A program made the position numbers and the translations under genes. 64,000 nt of DNA from Scenedesmus sp. ARA3 (lineage: Eukaryota > Chlorophyta > Chlorophyceae > Sphaeropleales > Scenedesmaceae), in contig RWJK01001064.1 in NCBI GenBank assembly GCA_004335835.1, positions 1-64,000 on the forward strand, read 5' to 3'. The notes beneath the pieces are model-generated. The model saw only the letters and a program-made list of their open reading frames with translations, made no database searches and was not told the origin of the DNA. This document shows, in pieces, positions 21,229-32,675 of this stretch (the first letter of the stretch is position 1; every line of letters starts with the position of its first letter).

Positions 21229-22774
21229 GGCGCTGCAGGAAAGTGGTGAGGAAAGGAAATTGTTGCAGTGCATTTTTGGGGCACAGGTTGGGTGTGAGTG
21301 GCCCGGCATGGCAAGCATCTTTGTACAATTGGTCGCCGATTTGGAGAGGCAACTGAGTTGACATAACAGTACTGAGGAGTGTTACTTGCTGTTGAATGTG
21401 GCTCTGGCGGCAGTGGCTGGCCAGGGTGCTCATTGTAGCTGATGTGCAGCAAGCTGGTTAACCAACGTTGAGATCTGGATCAAGCACATCAATGTGAAAC
21501 AAGCTGCATTCTGAGTTACTTGAGTTTGATGTCATCATGGTGTTGAGCAGTGTGTTGACAGTCGGCAGACCGTGCTGCCGTTGCCGCAAGCAGCAGGAGG
21601 CGCACTGGTGTGCGGAGCCTTGCTGCCCGCAACAAGTGAGGATGAGTTATGTGATGTGCACAGTTGCTAGGGCCTTTGCTTCAAAGTGGCAAGACAGTCG
21701 GCTCGGCCCTGTGTTTGCTTGCTTGCGTGTGAGTTGAGTGCACATGCGTGAGAGTGAAGTGCACAAGTGCTGGTACGGCGTTTCACACAAACGCATGCGT
21801 AAAGCATGCATGCTGTTGATACGAGGTGCGTACATGTGTAGCATGGCTTGCATTCACGACGGTGGTGAGCTTGTTGTGACTGTTCGGCAGGCCTGCACAC
21901 GTGTGCATACCCATGAGTCCGACTGTGGGACATGCTCTGCACGTGCGGCGCTGTAGTAAAGGACGCTTTAAAACGGCTCTTGGATTTCAAAGAAGGTTTA
22001 TGCATAGATATGCACCTTCCAGCAATGCTGGGCCAGGAGACTGTTGTGAGGCTCACAGCCGACTGTGCTGGCAAGACAACACAGCTGCCACAGTGCCACA
22101 GTGTGATCCTGCTGTTACCAGTGGAAATGCAAGTCACTTACATCAACGCCGCAGTTGAGTTTATATGCACTCATACATGACATGATGCAAACCCTCTGCA
22201 AGCAACCTGGAATGCGCAAAGCTTCGCATGCATTCAATCGAGTGCAGTGAGCACAGCGCAGCTGCAGGTGATCGCAGCCGCATCGCGGCGGCGTGCTCTG
22301 CACAGGAATGCAGAAAACCCGTGTGCGCTTCTCCAGCACATTCACTGTCCAGCATACTTGTTCACAAACGGGACTCTGGGAGACAACAGAACACGCTCTA
22401 TTGCATTCAAGGCGGCTCAACAGCAAGCTCGATGTTGTAGCTGCATGATCAAATCGATGCACCAGAAAAAATAATGGGCATTCATATCCAGCTGCCACAG
22501 GCTTGCGCTGCCAGACAGGCTTATCAAATATGCAAATGCCTTCAGCTGCACTGCTGCTGGTGTCACAATAAAATCCCAGTTCAACCACATTTTTCAAATA
22601 GTTCAATACATAGGTTGCCTCACCCACCCCACACCCCGTATATACAACAGCGCGCTATAGGATCACCTTCTGCAGCATGCACACTGCAGCCGGCAGCTCA
22701 GCGTCCCCACACAACAACATGTTCTAGCGTCACTCGCTGCAGTGCACACACTGCAATTCTTTTGACGCCGCTGC
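21229..22774. other. Convergent 3' region
   Basis: Between the stops of the convergent lumen-targeted (+) and secreted (-) genes. G/T skew on the left half changes to C/A skew on the right half, matching the two transcription directions. Open frames on both strands are short and Cys/His-rich, with no credible gene. A minus-strand TGTAA lies at 22138-22142. Confidence 0.5.
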
Positions 22775-23796
22775 TCAGCCAGTGTACACTAGGCGCTCTG
22801 CGGTGTCAAACGTGCGCTGGTCGTTCTGTGCCGCCGCCCAGCTCATAAACGATCCAGTGGCGCCAGCACGGCGTGTGGCACGGGGGTTAGCACCCGCCTC
22901 TACTGCCTCCTCAATCGCCTGAGAGGTGGCTGCCTGTGCCCGCAGGTTGTTTGTGGCCATCTGTCCCGCCCTGGTGCCGAATGACTGCTGCAGCCGCCGG
23001 CCTGCGCCACCCATCAAGCGCTGCGCTGCGCCCATTGCTGCCTGCATGTTTTGGGGGGTCATCAGGTTGCTGAGGGCGCCCGCTGCGTTGTTGTTGCCGG
23101 CAGCGGGGCGGCCAGCGTTGGGGTTGAGGGCGTTGCCGAGCATCTGCAGGGAAGGGGAGCAGCGGTAGCGGCAGTGGTGAGGTGCAGTGATGTGTGATGC
23201 ACTTGGTGCTGCAATCAGCGCTTTGCAAATGTGCCGGCTAGCCATTGGTCGGCTTGCTGCTCAGGCTCTGCCACCACGTGGCTTTGCCATAACAACACTT
23301 GTCAACGCAGTCAGCTGTGCCACGCAGCTATCACAGAGCATGTCACATCACTGTTCAAAGCATCGCCTTGTCCTTCACCACCCACCTGGCTGCCCATGGC
23401 GCCTGCTAGCCCCTGCATCAAATTCTGGCCACCAGGCAGCTGCAGCAACCTCCTGTTTGCAGCCCTGCTGCTGCTGCTGTGTGCTTGCTGCAGCTCTGCA
23501 GGTGATGGAAGAGCAGACATGACACAGCGGCAACGGCAGAAGCGGCAGGCGTCAGTCGTGTTGTGTTTGCAACGGGCTGCACAATGCTGTGACTTTTCTG
23601 TAACATAAGTGTGTTCGTGCATCAAGCACAGGAAACAAAGCCATGCCTGGCCTGCCAGGCCTGCAGTGCAGTGCAGTGCAGCGCAATGGGACACACTTGC
23701 AGCACACTTGCTGTTCTCACCAGCTGCGCTTGCGATCGCTAGCATAGCAGCAATGGCAGCCATCATAATAGCTGTTGTAGAGGTGCGAGAAGCCAT
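22775..23796 (-). CDS. Small secreted or membrane-targeted unknown protein, 3 exons
   Basis: Exons in order 23796-23721, 23495-23386, 23143-22775; 184 aa. It starts with a classic signal peptide (MASRTSTTAIMMAAIAAMLA, then an A-S-A-A region near residue 22-25). The mature chain is Gln/Asn/Ala/Gly-rich and helical, e.g. NAAGALSNLMTPQNMQ, AMGAAQRLMGGAGRRLQQ and AQAATSQAIEEAVEAGANP, ending FDTAERLVYTG. No Cys in the mature chain. No family recognised. A cell-wall, vacuolar or extracellular role is possible from the signal peptide alone. The preceding GTG codon was passed over for the adjacent ATG. Confidence 0.65.
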
Positions 23797-25282
23797 CACG
23801 TCGGATTGGTAATCAGGCTTTGACTGGCAGGTGTTCGTGTTCTCGTTGAAGGTGGCTCAAACGATGTATCTGCACGTTTTGATGGTTAAGTGAGCTGTTG
23901 GTGCATGTACACGTCGAACGGTATTATATAGGGCCGCGGGCAAGGTGGCTACTGCCTGGCAGGTGAGCCGCAGGTCGCTTGAAGGCCGGTCCCTGACCTG
24001 CCGAGCAGCTGCCGAGCAAGTACTGGCAATGGCCTGCTGCATGGAAGTCGTAGTTACGTTGACATATCTGTCATTGGATTGTAAAATCGTTTGATACTTG
24101 TTAAATTTACCGGTTTGGTGTAAGAGGCTGCCCGCTTCCATCTCACACCCAACTGCCACAACCACAACGTCAACAAGTCCACCGCACAACTTCACCCTGT
24201 GGACTTCACCCAACATTTTTGAAAGCCAAATGATGTTTCAACTGTTTATTGGAGTGCAAACACGGCCCCTTGCAAGGGTTTCTGGGCTCGCACTGCGGCG
24301 GGGGCTGACACATGACGCACAGTATCTGCAGCACACAGCACGTGTGCACGCTGCATGCATGCCGCACTTGCCGTCTGCATAGCTGCAGCACGCAAAATTA
24401 CACACTCAGTGTTGCATCCATGACATGCGACTGTGGCCAGCAAAAGCAACCGGTGCAAAAGATGTACCTCACTGACTCAGCCCTGTATTCAAGTATCACA
24501 GTACTGTACAGTATGCTGCAGCTGGCGCATCCAGCACTCACTGCTGCCAACAGCATCAACGTCTGAGACGTCGTGGCGTCGTGGCAAATTCGGGAGCATT
24601 GGCAACACACGGGGATAGGCATGACGCGCTGACAACCTCCACAGCAAACAGCATGCTTCGATCTTCAGGAAAACTCAATGTACAGCTTTGCTGCTGACCA
24701 GAGTGCAAGTGACACACCATACTGCGCTGATTCGACAACTTCTCCCACACCATTACTGGAGGTATAGCTTTGCTGCTGACCACATGTGCAAATGACACAC
24801 CATACTGCCCCTCAACCCCACAACGTCAACAGCTGCCTGCAAGTGTCGACAGCAACCCGCTTGCTGCCTGCAATAAAGCCGCGCAACTCAACATACCGCA
24901 ACACCACAAAAGATCATACACATGAGTAAGACTGCAAATGCTGCTGCAGCAGGCTGCCAACACCTCTTGCAGTGACTGCACACACTGCTGCACAGCATGC
25001 ACTAAATGCTGTTTTTTGTGCACATGCCATCCTGCCCTGGCCAAATCAACCAAGGGCTCGAAGCAAATCCCTCACACATCACAAGCAGCAGGTCAACAAG
25101 CTGCCAACCACAAGCCGAAACCTACTGGCACAACCATGCTCTCCTCAACACCTAGCCGGTGCCCCTGTCCTCTTGCAGCCCTGCCTTCCAATACTGCTCA
25201 GTAGTTGGGCCAGCAGTGTGGCACCAGCCATGGTGCCGTACACCTGACAAGGCCCATTCTGCTGCTGCTCACAGCCGCCAGC
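23797..25282. other. Promoter of the secreted-protein gene and 3' UTR of the giant gene
   Basis: About 1.5 kb between two minus-strand genes. The right part is the 3' UTR of the giant repeat-protein gene (stop at 25283-25285), the left part the upstream region of the secreted-protein gene. C/A-skewed on the plus strand. A minus-strand TGTAA is at 24398-24402. A short direct repeat lies at 24684-24821. No credible gene. Confidence 0.5.
24684..24821. repeat. Direct repeat of about 46 bases, spacing 92
   Basis: AGCTTTGCTGCTGACCA followed by related sequence ending ACACACCATACTGC occurs twice (starting 24684 and 24776) with few differences. It lies in the giant-gene 3' region, so it is a non-exonic example of the local duplication habit. 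Confidence 0.8.
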
Positions 25283-28200
25283 TCATTTGTTCTTGGTGAA
25301 TGCGCGCCTGAGCGCAGTCATCAGTTTGCCTGCAGGAGCAGCAGCAGCAACAGCAGCAGCAGAGGCAGCAGCAGCTACTGACGTGCTGGTAGTGTGCTTG
25401 CTTGACACCTGCCACACTGCAGGCCATACCTCAAACCTGCAAATTGCAAACTGAAAATCATCCGGCAACGCTGAGGCATGAGCTTGAGTGCGATTTATAA
25501 CATGCAATAACCTGTACAGAACAACAGTGAGCGACCTGCACAGAAGCCAGCTGCCGATGCAGCAGTCGTTGAAGTTGCAGCAAGGCACCAACAAGGTGCT
25601 GCAGAGGACTACACCACACAGCTGCACCACACACAGCTTCTTACATTCACATGTCGAACGCGATGTCCCTATCAACTGCTGACAGGCCACCCACCTTTGC
25701 TGCGTGGCGATCCTGCCGGTGACGTCGCGGACCTGCCCACCAGCCGTCCTCTGCCCTGCTGCTGCTGCTGCTGCTGCTGCTCGCCAGCTGTTGTCTCTGT
25801 CAGCTGCCGCTGCTTCGCCAGCCCCACCCCTGCACTCCCTGCTGCCTCTGGAGCTGGCTCGCCGGCCGGCTCAGCAGCAGCAGCTGTTGTAGCACTGCTG
25901 GCAGCAGTTGGCTGAACAGCTGCAGTGCTGCTGCTGCTGCTGCCGCCGCCAATGGCAGTCCCTGGTGACACAGCGTCACCACCCACCAACCCCAATGCAG
26001 GTGACACCCCAAACGCCGCTGCATCAGGTGTCACTGCAGGTGTAACTTGCACCTCCTCCGCCAGCTCAGCCAGCTCAGCTTCACGGTGAACTTCCTCGGC
26101 CCTGCCAGCAAGTTCAGCGTGAACTTCAGCGTGACGGGCAGCCTCCAGCTCAGACTGGGAAGCCCGAACTTCATGCTGCGCTGCAGCCACTGCAGCAGCC
26201 TGTGCGCGCTGTGCAGCAGCAAGTTCACGGTTGGCTTCACGGTCAGCCTTGCGCTGCTCGCGCTGGAGTTCACGCTCTGCAGCCGCAACTTCACACTCCG
26301 CCTTGCGCAGCTCCCGAGGTGAGGGGGCCTGCGGGCATGCACGCAGCAAGCATGGCGTCAACTTTTAACGAAATTGAAAAGGACCATTCACAGCATTGAT
26401 CCGTAGCAGGACCATTTTACCATGTAACAAAAGTGCTGCTATGCTGCAGGTATGTGCATGAGGCATTCCAACACATAGGCACTGCTAGGAAGCATGACAG
26501 GTGCTGCCAGGCAGGCAACAGCATGCAGGAAGGAAACACGCAGCACCATCATTGCACTACACCAGCCAGCCGCTTCACACACCTCAGCAGTGCTGCTGTC
26601 GTGGCCATGCTCCACCATCACACCCTCCTCCGCGCCCAAGCCAGCCTCAGCTGGCACTGCTGCTGCTGCTGCTGGCACTGTTGCTGGCACTGCTGCTGCT
26701 GCTGCTGCTGGCACTGTTGCTGGCACTGCTGCTGCTGCCTCCAGTGACCTCCTGGGGCTGCGTGCCTTGCTGGGTGAGGCCATGCCTGGCGGCAGCCCCG
26801 GGTAGCTGCCAGACTGCTTGTCAAACGCAATGGACTCCGCAGGCACACCTGCAGCAGCAGCGGCAGCAGCAGTGACAGCATGGGCAGTAGGCATTGAGCT
26901 CACGAAAGAAGTTCATGCGCCAGCAACGGGCATCCCATACAAATTGGCAGGCACTCACCGACCAGGCCAAGGCTGCTGCGCGGGTGCAACCCTGGCTAAC
27001 ACAGCAAGATATGCCAGACGTGGTCAAACAGGAAAACAAGCAGAATGCTGCCAAGCAGCGGTGGCGCCTCACCTGCAGTAACTGCTGCCGCGTAAGCCTC
27101 CCTCTCAGCATCCCTCTCTGCACGGCGCTCCGCGGCTTCCTGCAAGCAGCAGCAGCAGCAGCATATACACAGGAGGCACGCAATCAACCGTGTCATGTAG
27201 ATTTAGCAAGGCCCGGGCGTGAGATAGTGTGCTGCGCCAGCCAAGCAAGTGCTCACCAGGCAGCCACTCATCCAGCCATGTGGCCACCCGCCGCTACCAC
27301 CCGCCCACCTGCAGCACCTCCCTGGTCCATCACCCACATCAGCCATTTGTTCACACCACCCCTCATCCCAACACTCAGCCATAAGCAAAACCAGCCAGCC
27401 AGTCACCCCACCCACCTGCAATGCCTCCCTGGGGTGTGTCAGCGCCTGCATCACACTGCTCAGCAGGCCACCACCGCCACTGCTGCCAGCACCAGCGCCT
27501 GCACCCTCCTCCACACCACCAGCACCACCACCCACCCCTGCCTCAGCAGCAGCAGCAGTAGGAGATGCTAGTGCTGCTGGGTCCATCAGCAAGCCAGGGT
27601 GGATGCCTGTGGGCCTGTGCAGCGAGTCAGAGCTGCGCCTAGGGCTGCTGCAGCTGCTGTTGACGCCAGCAGCATCTGCAGTCTTGCTGCCTGGCAGCAC
27701 TGCTGGCAGCAGCTCGTTGCTGCTGCTGCTGCTGCCGGCCTCGCCACTCGCCACGGCCTCCAGCTGCTGCCACTGCTGCTGCTCCTGCCAGTCTGCTGCT
27801 GCAGCAACTGGCTCATCAATCCGGCCTGCTGCTGCTGCTGCTGCGTGCTCATGTGCCTCATGGAATGGCACCAGCACAGTAGCAGCAACATGAGCAGGGT
27901 GCTCAGGCCCTCTCAATGGACTCACAGCAGCAGTAGTTGCAGCAGAGCTTGCCGGCACTGCTGCCCGGGGGCTGCCGGCCTGTGGGCTGCCTGCTGCTGC
28001 TGCTGCTGCTGCTGGTGCTGCTGCTGGCGTTTGCGAAGGCTCAGGAGCAGCTGCAGCATCCCTCTTGGCCTGCAGCTGCTCCGCTGTCGCCTGCAGCCGC
28101 ATCGCAGCCTCTGACACCGCAACGCCTGCCTCTGCTGTCGCCTGCGCATGCTGCTCAGCCTTGGTTATCTCCCGCTGCTGCTTCTCATACTGCCGCTGCG

Positions 28201-30972
28201 CCTTGGCTCGCTGCCGCGCAGCCTCCCTCTCCGCCTTCGCTTCCTGCCGTGCTGCTTCCTCCTTGGATCGTTCTAGCTGCTCTACTGCAGCATGCAGTGC
28301 ATGGCTTCTGATCTCAGCGCTGCGCGTGCGCTGCTGCTGCTGCTGCTGCTGCTGCTGTTCACCAGAGGTCAAGCCAGCACCATGCAGTGGGTAACTCTGG
28401 ATCTCACCGCTGCGTGTGCGGCGCTGCTGCTGCTGCTGCTGTAGCAGCAGGTGCTCGCGCGTCTGCACTGCCTGGTCTGCTACCTCTGCTGCCACGGCGT
28501 TGATGTCAGACCTGCCGAAAGTGTGGCGGTCAGCTGTTAGCGAGGGAGGCCGCTCAAATGCGCCCTCAAACACATCATCATCAGCGCTGGCTTCTCCACC
28601 GTGTGCAGCATTGGATGGTGGCACTGCTGCTGCTGCTGCTGCTGCTGAGTGTGCTGGCAGAATGCCGGCAACGCTCCCACCATGCCTAGCAGGGCCAAGC
28701 TGCGCATGCAATGCTGCAGTCAGTGCTGGTGCTGGCACTGCAGCATGTTCGCCCATTGCTGCTGCTGCTGCTGCTGCTGGCTGCGCCAGGCTCGACTGCG
28801 CAGTGAGCATGTCACCGCCCGCCTCGCTGCTTGCTGCGCTGTAGTACACATCCTGTGTGTCTACCCAATCTTCGCTGCCCTCGCTGCTCTCTGCCTCAGC
28901 AGCAGCAGCCTCCGGTGCTGCTGCTGTTGGCTGCGCTGCTGCTGCGCCATGCTTGTGCATTGCAGCGGCAGCGCCATTACCAGCAACACCAGTGGCAGCA
29001 GCAGGTGCGGCAAAGTCTGCAGCAGAGAAGCCAGCATCATCGTGCATGCTGCCAAATGCCGGTGCTGCTGCACTAGCTGCTGCTGCAGCAGCATCAGCAG
29101 GCCATGCTGGCATCCCTGGAAGTACTGCAGAGGCAAGATCTGCTGAGTCAGCTGTGAGTGCTGTTGGTGCCGGCACTGCCACAGCAGTTGGCAGCACTTC
29201 CTCCCTCCACTCCGCAACAGCTGCCTCTGCTGCTGCCTGCTCTGTTGCTGCTGCATCCTCGACTGCAGCTTGCTCTACTGCAGCTGCCTCCTCAGCTTTT
29301 GCAAACTTTGCTGCAACTTGATCGGCTGCCTCCTGCTCAACTGCTGCCTTGTGTGCGGCTGCAGCTTTCTTTCCTGCAGCTGCCTCTGCTGCTGCCTTCT
29401 GTTCAGCTGCCTCCTCTGTAGCAGCACGCACTGCTGCCACAAGCAACTCCTGCTCTGCTGCTGCCTCATGTGCTGCTTCCTCACGCTTCACTGCTGCTGC
29501 CTCTGCTGCTGCCTTCTCTGCAGCCAACTCATCTGTAGCAGCATGCACTGCCGCGCCAAGCAGCTCCTGCTCTGCTGCCTCTGCTGCAATCCCCTGATCC
29601 ACTGACGCCTGCACCCCGGCCACCTGCCTGCCAACCTCAGCATCTAGTGCCCGATCTGTCGCATCCTCCTGCGCTGCAACTGCCTCTGCTGCTGCCTGAT
29701 CCAGCAGTGCAGCAGAAGCTGATGGCTGTGCGGTTGCAGCCTCATCCCCTGCTGCTGCTGCCTCACCCCCTGCAGGTGTTCCTGCAAGTGTGTGTAGGCC
29801 TACAGGGAAGCTTGCGGCCTGTGCTAGCGCCAGAAGGGTGGGTGGAGGGGTGCTTGTGGAGGGAGGGGAGGCGGCTGCTGCCAGCACGCCACTGCCGGAG
29901 CTGCTGGCATGCTCCAGGGACGGGGAGGAGGCCTGCAGCAGCAGCAGCAGCAGTAGCAAGGCATGTTTGAGTTGTTTGCCCTGAAGTTTGGCCTGCCGTG
30001 AGCAGCAGCCTTGCTGGCAGGGACTCAGCGTAGGTTAAGGCTGCTGCATACAGAACTCGACGCTGGTAGAACGCTCTGCCAAAGCAGAAGCATGGCACAA
30101 GGCGCTGCAGCCTGCAGCAGACCAAGGACTGCTAGGGCCAACACGGCACAGAGAGAGATCATGTGTTGGCTTGCCAACCTTACCCGCCACGTGCACCACC
30201 TAACCCGTCAAGAAGGCCAAACATACGGCAACACATGTGTATGCACTTCACTCACTGGAATGCAAGTAACACATACGGTGCAGCACTCACCTCTGTGGCT
30301 GTGCTGCCGCTGGCGGTCCTGCCTCCAAAGAGGCTCCTCAGCCGCGCCCCAAGGCTCAGCTTGCGGCCACTGCTGCTGATGGCTGCTGCTGCTGCTGCTG
30401 GCTGGGCCTGTGGGCTCTCATCACCACTTGCAGCCTGCTGGGCAGCAGCAGCTGTTGGGGAGCTTGGTGATGCACTGCGGCTGATGTCTGTGGTGGCTGC
30501 GGGCCCTGCATCTGCTGCTGCTGCTGCTGTTGTTGCTTCTGCGGCAACGGAAGCTGGCAGGTCTGCTGCAGCCTCAGCAGCTGGAGTGGCAGCAGGCGGC
30601 ATGGTGGTTGCTGCTGCGGTAGTGCCAGCGGCGGCATCGTCTGCTGCTGCACCTGATGCAGGCAGCGCAGCAGAGTCTGTTGCGCGGCCAGCTGCTGTTG
30701 AGCCAATAGCAACAGGCACTTCCCCAGCCTCGCGCAGCGTCACTCCACCACCCACGCCAGCTGGCAGGTCTGCTGCCTCCGCCGCTGTGGGGCCAGACGG
30801 CAGGCGCTTTGCTGCACTGGCAGCACCTGTGCTGCTGCTGCTGACACCAGACTCTGCTAGTGCTGCAGTTGCTGCAGGCACTGCCGCCAGGGTTGCAGGC
30901 ACTGCCGCCAGGGAGGGTGGCAGGTCAGATGCTGCTACTGCACCTGACCCCGCCGGCACCACCGCAGGCCTG

Positions 30973-31007
<35 letters not shown>

Positions 31008-32642
31008 GCCAGGCAGTGCGGCAGACTCAGTGGCCCTGCCAGCTGCTGATGAGCCGACTGTGACAGGAAGTTCACCTGCCTCGCGCAGCGTCACTCCACC
31101 ACCCACGCCAGCTGGCAGGTCTGCTGCCTCTGCTGCTGTGGGGCCAGACAGAGCACGGCTGCTCTGCAGTGCATCTGTGCCAGGGACAGCAGCGCTGCTG
31201 CTGGTCCTGCTGCTGATGTGTGTTGCTGGTGCCACTGAAGCTGGCAGGTCAGCTGCTGCCACTGCACCTGAGGCAGCTGGTGACACAGCTTGCAGGAAGC
31301 CACCTGCTACTGCTGCTGCTGCTGCATCAGACTCTGCTGGCAGTGCTGCAGACTCTGTTGCAGCGCCAGCTGCACTCGAGCCGAACACAACGGGCGCCGC
31401 TGCTTCACCTTTGAGCGTAGCACCTGCACCAACAGATGCTGGCAGGTCTGCTGCCTCTGCTGCTGTGGGGCCAGAGGGCAGGCGGCTGCCCTGCAGTGCT
31501 GCTGTGCCAGTAGCACTGATAGCTTCTGCGCCTCTGTTGCTGATTCTTGCTGCTGCCATTGAAGCTGGCAGGTCTGCAGCCATGCTGCCACCCCTGCCCG
31601 CTGCCACCACACCCGGCAGGAACTTCTCAGCGCCTGCTGCTGCTGTTGCGGCTGATAGGGCAGCAGACTCTGTTGCAGGGCCTGCAGCGCTGGATCCCAC
31701 CACCAGTGGTGCTGCTGCTGTGTCCTCCAGGCCTGCTGCTGCTCCCACTGATGCTGGCAGATCAGCCAGCTCTGCTGCTGTGTAGCCAGTAGGCATGTGT
31801 AAGTGTGGCGCAGCAGCAGCAGCAGCAGCAGGCTCTGCTCCGCTGCTGCTTGATGTCCTGCCCAGATTGAGTCTGGTGCCTGTCACACCCTTTGCTACTG
31901 CTAGGGAAGGCGGCAGGTCTGAGGCTGCAACAGCAGCAGAACCTGCCGATGCAACAGCTGGCACAACCTCACGCACTGCCCCTGCCTCTGATGCTGCTGC
32001 TGCTGCTGCTGCTGCTGGGCCAGGCAGTGCAGCAGACTCAGTGGCCCTGCCAGCTGCTGATGAGCCAATAGTCACAGGCAGCTCCTCAGCCTCGCGCAGC
32101 GTCACGCCGCCACCCACGCCAGCTGGCAGGTCTGCTGCCTCTGCTGCTGTGGGGCCAGACAGAGCGCCGCTGCTCTGCAGTGCTGTTGCTGCTGACTCCT
32201 CAGCCTGAGGTGCTACGGTAGCACCAGCAGCAACTGCACCAGTTCTTGCTGCTGCAAGTGAAGCTGGCAGGTCTGCAGCCATGCTGCCACCCCTGCCTGC
32301 TGCCACCACAGCCGGCAGGAACTTATCATCCTCTGCTGCTGCTGGCAGGGCAGCAGACTCTGTTGCAGGGCCAGCTGCTGATGAGCCGACTGTGAATGGC
32401 ACTGCCTCTGCTTCTCTGAAAGTGACGCCACCACCGATCCCAGCTGGCAGGTCTGCCGCCTCTGCTGCTGTGGGGCCAGACGGCAGGCGGCCGCCCTGCA
32501 GTGCTCCTGTTGTTGACCCAGCAGCAACTGTGCTAGTTCTGGCAGCTGAGCCACTCTTTGCTGCTGCCATTGAAGCTGGAAGGTCTGCAGCAATGCTGCC
32601 ACCCCTGCCTGCCGCTACAACAGCTGGCAGGAACTCCTCTGG

Positions 32643-32675
<33 letters not shown>

